The notes under the pieces: model-generated | The model's database searches: none | What the model was told of the DNA's origin: nothing | What the model saw: only the letters and a program-made list of their open reading frames with translations | Part shown: positions 1 through 5,588 of the stretch, in pieces | Position numbering within the stretch: position 1 is the stretch's first letter | How the letters are laid out: each line of letters opens with the position of its first letter | Translations under genes and position numbers: made by a program | Source: Mycobacterium sp. | GTDB taxonomy: Bacteria > Actinomycetota > Actinomycetes > Mycobacteriales > Mycobacteriaceae | DNA: 10,295 nucleotides | Reading direction: 5' to 3' | Assembly: GCA_018882545.1 (NCBI GenBank) | Contig: VERS01000025.1 | Span: 1 to 10,295 of the forward strand

Positions 1-48
1 GATGAGTACGGGCCGACCGTCGTCGTCGAAACCCAACTCGCGCTCCAT
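1..48 (-). CDS. DUF3099 protein, first 16 codons only (runs off the left edge)
   Basis: Reading leftward from an ATG at 46-48, the minus strand encodes MERELGFDDDGRPVLI and stays open to the window edge. The GFDDDGRPVLI stretch resembles the N-terminus of DUF3099 small membrane proteins of actinobacteria (Rv2709 in M. tuberculosis, from memory), in which a short hydrophilic start with PVLIT precedes two membrane segments. The gene diverges from the DUF3039 gene with 96 bases between the starts, as expected for Rv2709/Rv2708c. No good ribosome site precedes the ATG; GAGAA lies only two bases away. The membrane segments that would prove the family are outside the window. The call rests on 16 residues plus gene order. 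Confidence 0.5.
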   Translation of the reverse strand, partial: MERELGFDDDGRPVLI

Positions 49-144
49 GTTCTCACTGTTCCACATCCGGGGGGCGCCGACTGCGGGGCTTTTCTTACAG
101 CTGTCTTACGCCGCCGGTTCCCCGTGGCGTGTTCAGGAGGCACA

Positions 145-393
145 ATGGCGGTCATGCAGACCGACACGATTGAGCGCACCGACAGCGAGGAACGCGTCGA
201 CGACGGCTCCGACGGAGATCGACCCAAGCACTTCCACTACGTCAAGAAGGACAAGATCGCCGAGAGCGCCGTGATGGGTACCCACGTCGTCGCGCTCTGC
301 GGGGAAGTCTTCCCGGTGACCCGTTCACCCAAGCCGGGCTCGCCGGTGTGCCCGGACTGCAAACGTATCTACGAGTCACTCAAGAGGGCTTGA
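145..393 (+). CDS. DUF3039 family small zinc-ribbon-like protein (Rv2708c-like)
   Basis: This is an 82-residue soluble protein. The acidic, polar N-terminus (about 1-28) is followed by the DUF3039 core: HFHYVKKDKI, then GTHVVALCGEVF, and a closing CPDCKRIYE. The single Cys in ALCGE together with the CPDC pair looks like a small metal-binding fold; metal binding is inference and the family has no known function. The ATG at 145 is chosen because AGGAGG at 135-140 lies four bases upstream; a GTG at 124 would place this site inside the gene, and an ATG at 154 is a weaker alternative. The length agrees with Rv2708c as I remember it. The gene diverges from DUF3099 and runs tail-to-tail into the YihY gene with a 14-bp overlap of coding ends. 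Confidence 0.85.
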   Translation: MAVMQTDTIERTDSEERVDDGSDGDRPKHFHYVKKDKIAESAVMGTHVVALCGEVFPVTRSPKPGSPVCPDCKRIYESLKRA

Positions 394-1318
394 CACCGAC
401 TGGTTCCTGGCCGGACCGCCACCGTGCCCGCCAGCGGTTCAGATGTGTCTGGGGGGCCGGCCACTCCTCCTGGATCGCGGCGTTCAACTCGGCCCCGATC
501 ATGATCGCGAAGCCCAGGAAGAATGCGAAGAGCAGGAACGCGATCGGGGTGGCCAGCGCCCCGTAGGTGTACCCGGTCCGGGTGATGTACTGCAGGTAGA
601 TCCGCAGGCCCGCGGTCGCGACTACGAAGACCGCGGTGGCCAGCGCAGCACCCCATACCAGGCGGTGCGTGGGCAGAGGTTCGGGCAGCGCGACCCGGTA
701 GAGGGCCGTCACCGCCGCTACCAAGGCGAAAATCAGCATCGGGTAGTAGCCGAATCTCAGGACGTGGTCCCAGCTGTCCGGGATGAGCTCGGCGATTTTT
801 CGCGGCCCCAACGCCAGCAGTGGCGCCGTCGCGATCACGCCCACCAGCATCACCATGTACAGCCCGAGGGCAAAGAAGCGCTGCCGAACCGGATGCCGCA
901 GCGGGGTCTGGTCATGCGCCTCCACCACCGAATCGACAAAGGCCGAGATCGCCGAAGAACCGGCCCACAGGCTGATGACGAAGCCGATCGAGACCACCTC
1001 GCCGCGGGCGCCCTGGACGATGTCCCGCACCGTCGGCTCGATGATTTCGGCGACGATGTTCTTGGAGAAGAAGCTGTTCGAGGTGCTGATCAATTGGCTC
1101 TGGATGGCACCGAGGGTGTCCGGCCCGAACAGCGGCGCGACGTAGGCCAGGCTGCCGAGCATCCCTAGCAGCAGCGGCGGTAGGGACAGCACCGACCAGA
1201 AGCCCGCCTGGGCGGATTCGGAGAAGATCGAGTCATCCCAACTCTTGGACAGCGTCCGCTTGGCGACGCGCAACACGTGATGACGTGTCGGCGGCAGCGA
1301 CACGCGGTCCGTGGCCAC
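380..1318 (-). CDS. YihY/BrkB-family inner-membrane protein (Rv2707-like)
   Basis: This 312-residue integral membrane protein has a short basic cytoplasmic N-terminus and about six hydrophobic segments, near residues 40-60, 108-130, 148-170, 185-205, 220-240 and 255-280. The pattern FSESAQAGFWSVLSLPPLLL, then TYGALATPIAFLLF and IGAELNAA near the end, is typical of the YihY (formerly called ribonuclease BN) family, whose members are membrane proteins of unresolved function. The start is a GTG at 1316-1318, seven bases beyond the TAA of the upstream DUF7455-like gene. No Shine-Dalgarno motif is visible, so translation may be coupled. The C-terminal tail is hydrophilic and basic (RWRARWRSG). Its 3' end overlaps that of the convergent DUF3039 gene by 14 bp. 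Confidence 0.88.
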   Translation of the reverse strand: MATDRVSLPPTRHHVLRVAKRTLSKSWDDSIFSESAQAGFWSVLSLPPLLLGMLGSLAYVAPLFGPDTLGAIQSQLISTSNSFFSKNIVAEIIEPTVRDIVQGARGEVVSIGFVISLWAGSSAISAFVDSVVEAHDQTPLRHPVRQRFFALGLYMVMLVGVIATAPLLALGPRKIAELIPDSWDHVLRFGYYPMLIFALVAAVTALYRVALPEPLPTHRLVWGAALATAVFVVATAGLRIYLQYITRTGYTYGALATPIAFLLFAFFLGFAIMIGAELNAAIQEEWPAPQTHLNRWRARWRSGQEPVGVKPS

Positions 1319-1325
1319 CTGATGG

Positions 1326-1517
1326 TTAGGCGTCGCCCCGGCTGACTTCGATCACCGCATCGAGTTCGATCAACTTGGCCTGGTGCTCGTTGGCGTGGTG
1401 TTGGCAGAACAGGAGCTCCGCGCCGGAGGGGAGGGTGGCCCGCACGCGGGCCGCGGCACCGCAGCGGTCGCAGCGATCAGCCCTGGTCAGTTCCGGACTG
1501 GTCAGCGTTGCGTTCAT
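1326..1517 (-). CDS. Small CxxC...C..H zinc-binding-like protein (DUF7455-like)
   Basis: This 63-residue protein has a CDRCG knuckle at residues 16-20 and FCQHHANEH at 37-45. Cys16, Cys19, Cys38 and one of the His residues could bind one zinc. The core RADRCDRCGAAARVRATL, then GAELLFCQHH, is common in small actinobacterial proteins now filed under DUF7455; their role is unknown. The ATG at 1517 is preceded by a strong GGAGGAG at 1522-1528, with about four bases of spacing; this rules out a TTG twelve bases upstream that sits within the ribosome site. It is the first gene of a likely two-gene unit with the YihY gene, seven bases apart, and it diverges from the DUF952 gene. Confidence 0.8.
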   Translation of the reverse strand: MNATLTSPELTRADRCDRCGAAARVRATLPSGAELLFCQHHANEHQAKLIELDAVIEVSRGDA

Positions 1518-1663
1518 GGGCTCCTCCAAAGGTGCTCGGCGCCCCCGCGGCGACCCGGGGTACCTCTACTGTCTCAGACGTTCCGGGCCCCCGTGTTGTT
1601 CCCGGACCGCTCCGATGTGTCGTGTCTCACCGTTGGATAGTGTAATCGGGCAGGCTAGGCGCC
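1518..1663. promoter_or_regulatory. Divergent intergenic region between DUF7455-like and DUF952 genes
   Basis: These 146 bases must hold promoters for both directions. On the plus strand a TANNNT box, TAGTGT, lies at 1638-1643, about 20 bases before the ATG at 1664. On the minus strand the clearest ribosome site is GGAGGAG next to 1517. No convincing -35 boxes are seen for either direction, so the promoter assignment is tentative. Confidence 0.3.
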
Positions 1664-2044
1664 ATGTGCGACGGCACGGCCCCTGACCTCCTCGATGAGA
1701 ACCTTCTTGTGCATCTGTGTTCGCGGCCGGAGTGGCAGGTCGTGCAGTCGGCGGGGGTGTTGCGCCCGCCCGCCGACACCGGCTTCGTGCACCTTTCGAC
1801 GCCGCAGCAGGTGCATCTACCCGCCAATCGGATCTTTGCCGGCCGCAGCGATATCGTCCTGCTGTACCTCGACACCGCCGCCCTCAGCGCACCGCTGCGG
1901 TGGGAGCCCGGTGTGCCCGGGGATCCGGACTCGATGCTGTTTCCGCATCTCTACGGCGCCATACCGGCTGCGGCGGTGGTGGCGGTGCGGGCCTACCGGC
2001 CCGGACCGGATGGTCGATTCGCGCCTCTGGGCCAGCCTCGCTGA
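1664..2044 (+). CDS. DUF952 domain protein (Rv2705c-like)
   Basis: This 126-residue cytoplasmic protein has the DUF952 layout: LLVHLCSRPEW near the start (about 14-24), GFVHLSTPQQV (40-50), then DIVLLYLDTAAL, and a late FPHLYGAIP before a short variable tail. The conserved GF[VI]HLS and FPHLYG motifs are the family signature. DUF952 is structurally related to ADP-ribosyltransferase-like folds according to some classifications, but I know of no established activity, so none is assigned. The ATG at 1664 begins MCDGTAP; the ribosome site is weak (CAGG about nine bases away). The following gene starts 13 bases after the stop, which suggests co-transcription. Orientation relative to YihY agrees with M. 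tuberculosis Rv2705c as remembered. Confidence 0.82.
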   Translation: MCDGTAPDLLDENLLVHLCSRPEWQVVQSAGVLRPPADTGFVHLSTPQQVHLPANRIFAGRSDIVLLYLDTAALSAPLRWEPGVPGDPDSMLFPHLYGAIPAAAVVAVRAYRPGPDGRFAPLGQPR

Positions 2045-2057
2045 ATAGTCTTAGTGG

Positions 2058-2909
2058 GTGGCAAAGACGCCGAAACTCGCCGTTCGTGATGTCGCCGACG
2101 TGCCGCTGCGGGAATTGTCCGGCCTGGCTCTCGGTCCCGCCGGAGACCTGCTTGCGGTCGGAGACCGGGAACCGTCAGTTTTCACCGCCCCGCTTGAGCC
2201 GTGGCCACCGCGGTGGCACGGCATCGATTTGGCCGGGCTGAAGCTGCCCGAGGGCGGCACCCAGTTCGAGGCCCTGGTTGGCATCGGCGATCACACCGTG
2301 CTGGTGCTGCAGGAACAACCGGCGCTCGTCCTGAACATCGACCTCGCTGCAGTGGCGTTGCGGGGCACCTTGCAGCTGGAGGTCCCCGAGGGCCATCGGC
2401 TTCGCGAGGCGTGGTTGGGGGACCGTTCCTCTCGCGGCGAGTCCCTGGTTCTGGCCGACCGAGGCCACCTGCTGGTGGTCAAGGAGAAGGCTCCGTCGGC
2501 GATCCTGGAGTTCGGTCCACCGGGGGAACGGCCGGTCGGGTGGCGGCGCGGCGCACCACAGGTCGGCCCGGCTCCCGGGGATGCGAGCTTGACGGTGCTT
2601 GCCACGTGGTGGCTCAGCAAGCGACTCAGCAAGGAGCTTCCCGATATCAGCGAAGCTGCCGTCGGCCCCGACGGGTGTCTGTATCTGCTGTCCGATCAGG
2701 GTAGTGCGATCGCCCGGCTGCCTGATCATCTCGATGCCGCGGGCGGAACGGTCGACGCCGACGCGGTCTGGCGGATCGCCGGTCGGCCGGAGAACCCGGA
2801 GGGCCTCGTCATCCTGCCGGACGGGACCGCGCTGGTCGGGCTCGACACCCGGGCCCCCCGCCGCAACTTGCTCCGGCTCGAACCGCTGGAACTCAAGCCG
2901 ACGGGCTAG
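2058..2909 (+). CDS. Soluble beta-propeller-like protein (SdiA-regulated / esterase-like phytase type)
   Basis: This 283-residue protein has no signal peptide or membrane segment. The sequence is built of short beta-strand repeats with glycine/aspartate turns: LSGLALGPAGDLLAVGDRE near 20-38, FEALVGIGDHTVLVLQE near 70-86, ISEAAVGPDGCLYLLSDQG near 197-215, and ENPEGLVILPDGTALVGLD near 245-263. The progression from LSGLA to SEAAVGPDG to NPEGLVILPDG is characteristic of propellers of the SdiA-regulated or 'esterase-like activity of phytase' groups, where the second and later blades carry an E[GA] motif. Catalysis is not shown. The start is a GTG at 2058, giving VAKTPKLAV, 13 bases after the DUF952 stop, so the two are probably one transcript. 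It is the last gene of the conserved left block. Confidence 0.5.
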   Translation: MAKTPKLAVRDVADVPLRELSGLALGPAGDLLAVGDREPSVFTAPLEPWPPRWHGIDLAGLKLPEGGTQFEALVGIGDHTVLVLQEQPALVLNIDLAAVALRGTLQLEVPEGHRLREAWLGDRSSRGESLVLADRGHLLVVKEKAPSAILEFGPPGERPVGWRRGAPQVGPAPGDASLTVLATWWLSKRLSKELPDISEAAVGPDGCLYLLSDQGSAIARLPDHLDAAGGTVDADAVWRIAGRPENPEGLVILPDGTALVGLDTRAPRRNLLRLEPLELKPTG

Positions 2910-3112
2910 TCGCTCCGGGTGCCGAGTGGCGCATTAAAGCCACATTTCGCAGAAACCCTCGGTCCCGCGACGACGGCGCCGCGGCCCGGGCTACTCGGCG
3001 GATGGTGTCTCAACTGCTGTCTCAGAACCGCAGTGACTGAGCGCGTCTCGCAACTCGGCTCGTGTACCACTCTGCCCCGCTGGATCGGGCGAGGCTTCGC
3101 TCCTGTGTCAGT
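2910..3112. other. Non-coding left edge of the island with one weak hairpin
   Basis: No gene is supported in these 203 bases. Sixteen bases after the stop of the propeller gene there is a 5-bp perfect stem, GTGGC at 2926-2930 and GCCAC at 2939-2943, with an eight-base loop and followed by ATTT. It could act as a weak terminator, but the stem is short and there is no clear T-run. The remainder is mixed GC-rich sequence without a tRNA, attachment-site copy or insertion-sequence end that I can recognise. Confidence 0.3.
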
Positions 3113-3436
3113 TCACTCCGCCTCCACGGTGAGGCATTGAAACTCGTCGGTCCGCAACACAAGCCGTTTCAAGTGGCGAATTCCAACAGGATTGGAGTTG
3201 TAGACGCGGACTTTCAATTCCACGCGAGCCGGGCCATAGAAATCTATCTTCACGACCTGTCCCACTTGACCTTCGAAAATAATCCACTCTTCTTCGAGTA
3301 GCTGGTCAGCGCGCACCGCGCCGACGTGAACGATCCGAACCTCGATCCGAGTGTTGATCTGGATGGAGCTCATGTGGTTACGACGTCGATGCGCCGCGCC
3401 GCCGTTCGTTCGTTCGGGGGGTTTCATCGTTCCCAT
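3113..3436 (-). CDS. Orphan small protein, function unknown, lower GC than neighbours
   Basis: This is an ORF of up to 107 residues whose family I do not recognise. From residue 22 the sequence reads as a compact beta-rich domain: IQINTRIEVRIVHVG, then EEEWIIFEGQVGQVVKIDF, and ARVELKVRVYNS, with alternating hydrophobic residues and no membrane segment. It ends in LVLRTDEFQCLTVEAE. The base composition and codon choice (for example many A/T third positions) differ from the flanking GC-rich genes, which points to recent transfer. The start is uncertain: ATGs at 3436, 3427 and 3373 are all possible. None has a strong ribosome site, and the first 21 residues are basic and low in structure, so the mature start may be at 3373. 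It diverges from the recombinase gene. Confidence 0.5.
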   Translation of the reverse strand: MGTMKPPERTNGGAAHRRRNHMSSIQINTRIEVRIVHVGAVRADQLLEEEWIIFEGQVGQVVKIDFYGPARVELKVRVYNSNPVGIRHLKRLVLRTDEFQCLTVEAE

Positions 3437-3460
3437 TTCCGTGGTACATCGGGGATAAGG

Positions 3461-3529
3461 GTTGCAGCAACTTTCACTAATTAGGGAGCAAGTCTGCCAG
3501 TCGCTGTTCCAAAACCGGTCACTAACCGG
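3461..3529. promoter_or_regulatory. Cluster of three short palindromes between orphan gene and recombinase
   Basis: In the intergenic region between divergent genes there are three perfect dyads: GTTGC-A-GCAAC at 3461-3471, CTAATTAG at 3477-3484, and CCGGT-CACTA-ACCGG at 3515-3529. The last two share the direct element CACTAA (3475-3480 and 3520-3525). This is where an operator or recombinase-binding site for the neighbouring gene would be expected, but each palindrome is short enough to arise by chance and no promoter boxes stand out. Confidence 0.25.
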
Positions 3530-3580
3530 ACGGCACCCGCTGCGGCGGCCGCGGCGACATCGGCCCAGGAGCGAGGTGTT

Positions 3581-3617
3581 CCGAAAGTTCGTCCCGAAAG
3601 TCCGCGTCCCGAAACGG
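3581..3617 (+). repeat. Three short CCGAAA direct repeats just upstream of the recombinase
   Basis: CCGAAAGTTCG starts at 3581, CCGAAAGTCCG at 3594 and CCGAAACGG at 3609, spaced 13 and 15 bases apart; the second and third are preceded by C. The nine-base word CCCGAAAGT (3593-3601) occurs again at 4316-4324, at the start of the array downstream of the recombinase gene, and CCCGAAACC is the core of that array. The motif therefore flanks the recombinase on both sides. Confidence 0.5.
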
Positions 3618-3649
3618 CTGTGTCAGCCACTTCCGGTACAACCGGGACC

Positions 3650-4222
3650 ATGGCAGCCACCTCCGCACCGGCCGGCACCCTCGTCGGCTACGCCCGCGTC
3701 TCCACTATCACCCAGACCCTCGAGCAGCAGACCGAACAGCTGACCGCCGCCGGCGCCGGCAAGCTTTTCCACGATGTGATGAGCGGCGCCCGCGACGACC
3801 GGCCCGGCTTCACCGCGTGCCTGAACTATCTACGCGAGGGTGACACCCTCATCGTGTGGCGGCTCGACCGCCTCGGCCGCAACATGCGCAGCATCGTCAA
3901 CACCATCCACGACCTCACCGAGCGCGGGATCACGCTGCGGTCACTGCAGGACGGCGTCGACACCTCCACCAGCACCGGCCGGATGGTCGCCGGGATCCTG
4001 ACCTCCATCGCGGAATACGAGCGGGAACTGGTGAAGGAGCGCACCGCCCTGAAGCTGGCGTATGCCCGCAAGTCCGGCGTGAAGTTCGGCCGACCCGCCA
4101 AGCTGAATGGCGACCAGGCCGCACTGGCCCGGCGGATGAAAGAGTCGGGGGAGACCGCCGCGGTGATCTCTAAGACGCTCGGAATCAGCCGGACGACGCT
4201 GTACCGGTATCTGGGCGTGTAG
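3650..4222 (+). CDS. Hin/Pin-type serine recombinase (resolvase/invertase)
   Basis: This 190-residue site-specific DNA recombinase of the small serine family is complete. The catalytic domain begins LVGYARVST, with the nucleophile Ser at residue 18, followed by a conserved LIVWRLDRLGRNM containing the catalytic-site Arg residues, then the GITLRSL region and the IAEYERELVKERT segment that leads into the long E helix. The C-terminal GRPAKLNGDQ and the helix-turn-helix AAVISKTLGISRTTLYRYL bind DNA. Such enzymes invert or delete DNA between paired sites. The start is uncertain: ATG 3650 gives the usual family length of about 190; a GTG at 3620 adds ten residues, and the frame remains open back to 3485 as an Ala/Pro-rich stretch. 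There is no good ribosome site. No partner gene is in the same operon; the 31-bp array begins 94 bases downstream. Confidence 0.9.
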   Translation: MAATSAPAGTLVGYARVSTITQTLEQQTEQLTAAGAGKLFHDVMSGARDDRPGFTACLNYLREGDTLIVWRLDRLGRNMRSIVNTIHDLTERGITLRSLQDGVDTSTSTGRMVAGILTSIAEYERELVKERTALKLAYARKSGVKFGRPAKLNGDQAALARRMKESGETAAVISKTLGISRTTLYRYLGV

Positions 4223-4313
4223 CCCTCGACTCGGAGACCTCGATCGCTTCAAGCTCATCGAAGCGGCGCAGGGTCTCTTCGGCACTCATCGAGTCGTCGT
4301 CGAGCCAGTCCAT
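4185..4313 (-). CDS. Possible 42-residue acidic small protein, overlapping recombinase 3' end
   Basis: From an ATG at 4311-4313 the minus strand encodes MDWLDDDSMSAEETLRRFDE and continues LEAIEVSESRATRP to a TGA at 4185. The composition (acidic, amphipathic helix MSAEETLRRFDELEAIE) looks protein-like, unlike the Arg-rich translations of the adjacent array. It overlaps the convergent recombinase gene by 38 bp. A second ATG at 4289 would start at MSAEETL. No ribosome site is visible: upstream is the GC-rich start of the array, where the frame stays open only through low-complexity sequence. I do not recognise a family. It could equally be a chance ORF in GC-rich DNA. Confidence 0.3.
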   Translation of the reverse strand: MDWLDDDSMSAEETLRRFDELEAIEVSESRATRPDTGTASSG

Positions 4314-4315
4314 CA

Positions 4316-4615
4316 CCCGAAAGTACCCCCGCGGCGGTCTCCGATACCGCCGTCGCCGCCGCCGTCGATGCCCGAAACCGCCGCCGTCGATGCCCGAAAC
4401 CGCCGTCGCCGCCGCCGACGCGGCCCGAAACCACTCCCGCCGCCGTCGCCGGTGCCCGAAACCGCCGCCGCCGCCGCCGCCGTCGCCGGTGCCCGATACC
4501 GCCGTCGCCGCCGCCGGCGCGGCCCGAAACCGCTCCCGCCGCCGTCGCCGGTGCCCGAAACCGCCGCCGTCGCCGTCGCCGGTGCCCGAAACCGCTCCCG
4601 CCGCCGCCGGCGCTA
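4316..4615. repeat. Tandem array with 31-bp period, core CCCGAAACC
   Basis: Nine tandem units begin with CCCGA[AT]ACC (the first has T for the leading C) at 4340, 4371, 4393, 4424, 4455, 4492, 4523, 4554 and 4585. Unit lengths are 31, 22, 31, 31, 37, 31, 31, 31 and about 31 bases; 22 and 37 are explained by loss of 9 and gain of 6 bases in the CCG-rich spacer. A degenerate extra copy, CCCGAAAGT, stands at 4316. Units at 4393/4424/4455 resemble those at 4492/4523/4554 in order, forming a higher-order repeat of 99 and 93 bases. The spacers are CCG/TCG-rich and similar between units, so this is not a CRISPR. The period is close to three turns of B-DNA, which would place all cores on one face, as in iterons or centromere-like sites; that function is inference. 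Confidence 0.85.
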
Positions 4616-4791
4616 GGTGCCGGTGGTCGTCCGGGCGGCACGCCGCGGCCCCCGATCGCCGCCCCGCCGCGGCCGCCGGCGCCGCCGCGGCCCGACGAGG
4701 TGCTCGCCGCCGGCGGCACCGCCCCGCTCAGAGCCCGTTTCGGCCCCAAAAATTCGCGGGGCGGATTCCTCCGTCCAGCAAAGAACCGTTC
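4616..4791. other. Very GC-rich non-coding stretch after the array
   Basis: No gene is supported. The sequence is composed of GCCGCGGCC-type words with degenerate echoes of the array core (CCCCCGATC and CGGCCCGACG), then becomes more mixed near 4735. A 5-bp inverted repeat, GCCCC at 4743-4747 and GGGGC at 4758-4762 with an A-rich loop, lies about 30 bases before the GTG at 4792 and might shape the leader of that small gene. All three plus frames carry long open stretches here and in the array simply because stop codons are rare at this GC content. Confidence 0.4.
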
Positions 4792-4986
4792 GTGTCTACC
4801 GCGGCGTTGTGCGTGCGCGACGTCATCCGCGAGTGCAACTCCATCTACGCGCCCATCGCCGGGCGGGTGGCGACGGCGGCCTCGACGGGGGAGGAGTTCG
4901 ACGTGGCGGCCGCGGTCGCAGAGGCGGAACCGTTTCTGCAACAGGCGATCTCGCTCGCGGTGGAGCGTGCTTTGCGGCGGGGCTGA
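4792..4986 (+). CDS. Small hypothetical helical protein (64 residues)
   Basis: From a GTG at 4792 the plus strand encodes VSTAALCVRDVIRECNSIYA, then PIAGRVATAASTGEEFDVAA and AVAEAEPFLQQAISLAVERALRRG. The composition is balanced and predicts two or three helices, in contrast to the Arg/Pro/Ala low-complexity translation immediately upstream in the same frame, so the gene probably begins about here and not at the ATG at 4390. A weak AAAGAA lies eight bases before the GTG. It ends five bases from the stop of the convergent 4992-5588 gene. I do not recognise a family; it may be a small partner of the island genes or a spurious ORF. Confidence 0.4.
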   Translation: MSTAALCVRDVIRECNSIYAPIAGRVATAASTGEEFDVAAAVAEAEPFLQQAISLAVERALRRG

Positions 4987-4991
4987 GCGGG

Positions 4992-5588
4992 TCAGTCCTC
5001 GTCGTCCGGCTCCAGCGCGGACGGGGCGATGAACGGCTCGCCGACCATCTCCTCACGCCGCGGTGGGTCGGTCTCGTAGCTGTCCGCCATGGCGGCGTAG
5101 TCGGCGGCGGTCAGCCCGCCCGGCGGCTGCGCCGGCCCCGTCCGCAGCCAGCCCCACACCGCGGCGCGCATCGCATCCTGGACGGTCACACCCCGCTCTG
5201 CGGCCGCGGCCCGCAACCGCTCCGCCTCCACGCGGGACAGCTTGACGGTCACCTCCTCAGCATCAGCGAGGTTCGGCATGCTCACCGTCTCCGGCGGCGG
5301 GTCCAGCCCGTCGTCGTCCTCCAACGCCTGCGCCTCCGCCAGCGCAGCCACGAGCCGCCGCCGCTCCTCCAAGCCCATCGCCGGGCCGGGCTCGACAGGA
5401 CCGGCGGTGTACCGGCCGGCCTCGACGGCCCGGCTGAGCTGGTCGGAGCGATCGACCACGTGCAGGCCGGCCAGGCAGTCGCGGCAGCGGGTGTACCCGG
5501 CCGGGACACGGGGGTCGACCGCGCGGAGCGGCAGGGCCGGGCAGTCGCACTCCGTGCACTCGCAGCGCGGCGGCTCCAGGGCGATCAC
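4992..5588 (-). CDS. Hypothetical protein: N-terminal Cys cluster plus ribbon-helix-helix-like segment
   Basis: This 198-residue soluble protein has an N-terminus with a probable zinc site, CECTECDC at residues 9-16 and CRDC at 35-38, separated by ALPLRAVDPRVPAGYTR. This Cys-cluster head occurs in several hypothetical proteins of actinobacterial mobile elements. A helical linker follows (about 72-92, ending in an acidic DDD). Residues 112-148 (EVTVKLSRVEAERLRAAAAE, then RGVTVQDAMRAAVWGWL) match the strand-helix-helix rhythm of ribbon-helix-helix DNA-binding domains. The tail has AADYAAMADSYETDPP. The start is a GTG at 5588 whose bases overlap the TGA of the upstream gene (GTGA), indicating translational coupling. 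A DNA-binding, perhaps autoregulatory, role is inference; no family name is assigned. Confidence 0.7.
   Translation of the reverse strand: MIALEPPRCECTECDCPALPLRAVDPRVPAGYTRCRDCLAGLHVVDRSDQLSRAVEAGRYTAGPVEPGPAMGLEERRRLVAALAEAQALEDDDGLDPPPETVSMPNLADAEEVTVKLSRVEAERLRAAAAERGVTVQDAMRAAVWGWLRTGPAQPPGGLTAADYAAMADSYETDPPRREEMVGEPFIAPSALEPDDED

Noticed and set aside
443..1168. 241-codon plus-strand ORF opposite the YihY gene
   Set aside because: Arg/Gln/Asp-rich shadow translation; the minus strand has six membrane segments and family motifs.
3485..3649. Long N-terminal extension of the recombinase
   Set aside because: The frame is open but Ala/Pro-rich, without ATG/GTG before 3620, and it contains the palindromes and CCGAAA repeats; family members start about ten residues before the YARVS motif.
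4316..4615. CRISPR array
   Set aside because: Units are tandem and their spacers are near-copies of each other (CCG/TCG-rich); there is no constant repeat separated by unique spacers, and no cas gene.
4390..4791. Long Pro/Ala/Arg-rich protein through the array (plus strand), and Gly/Arg-rich counterpart on the minus strand (4255-4941)
   Set aside because: All frames are open only because stop codons are rare in this sequence; the 31-bp period shifts the frame at each unit, no ribosome site is seen and the translations are low complexity. Only the last 64 residues of the plus frame look protein-like.
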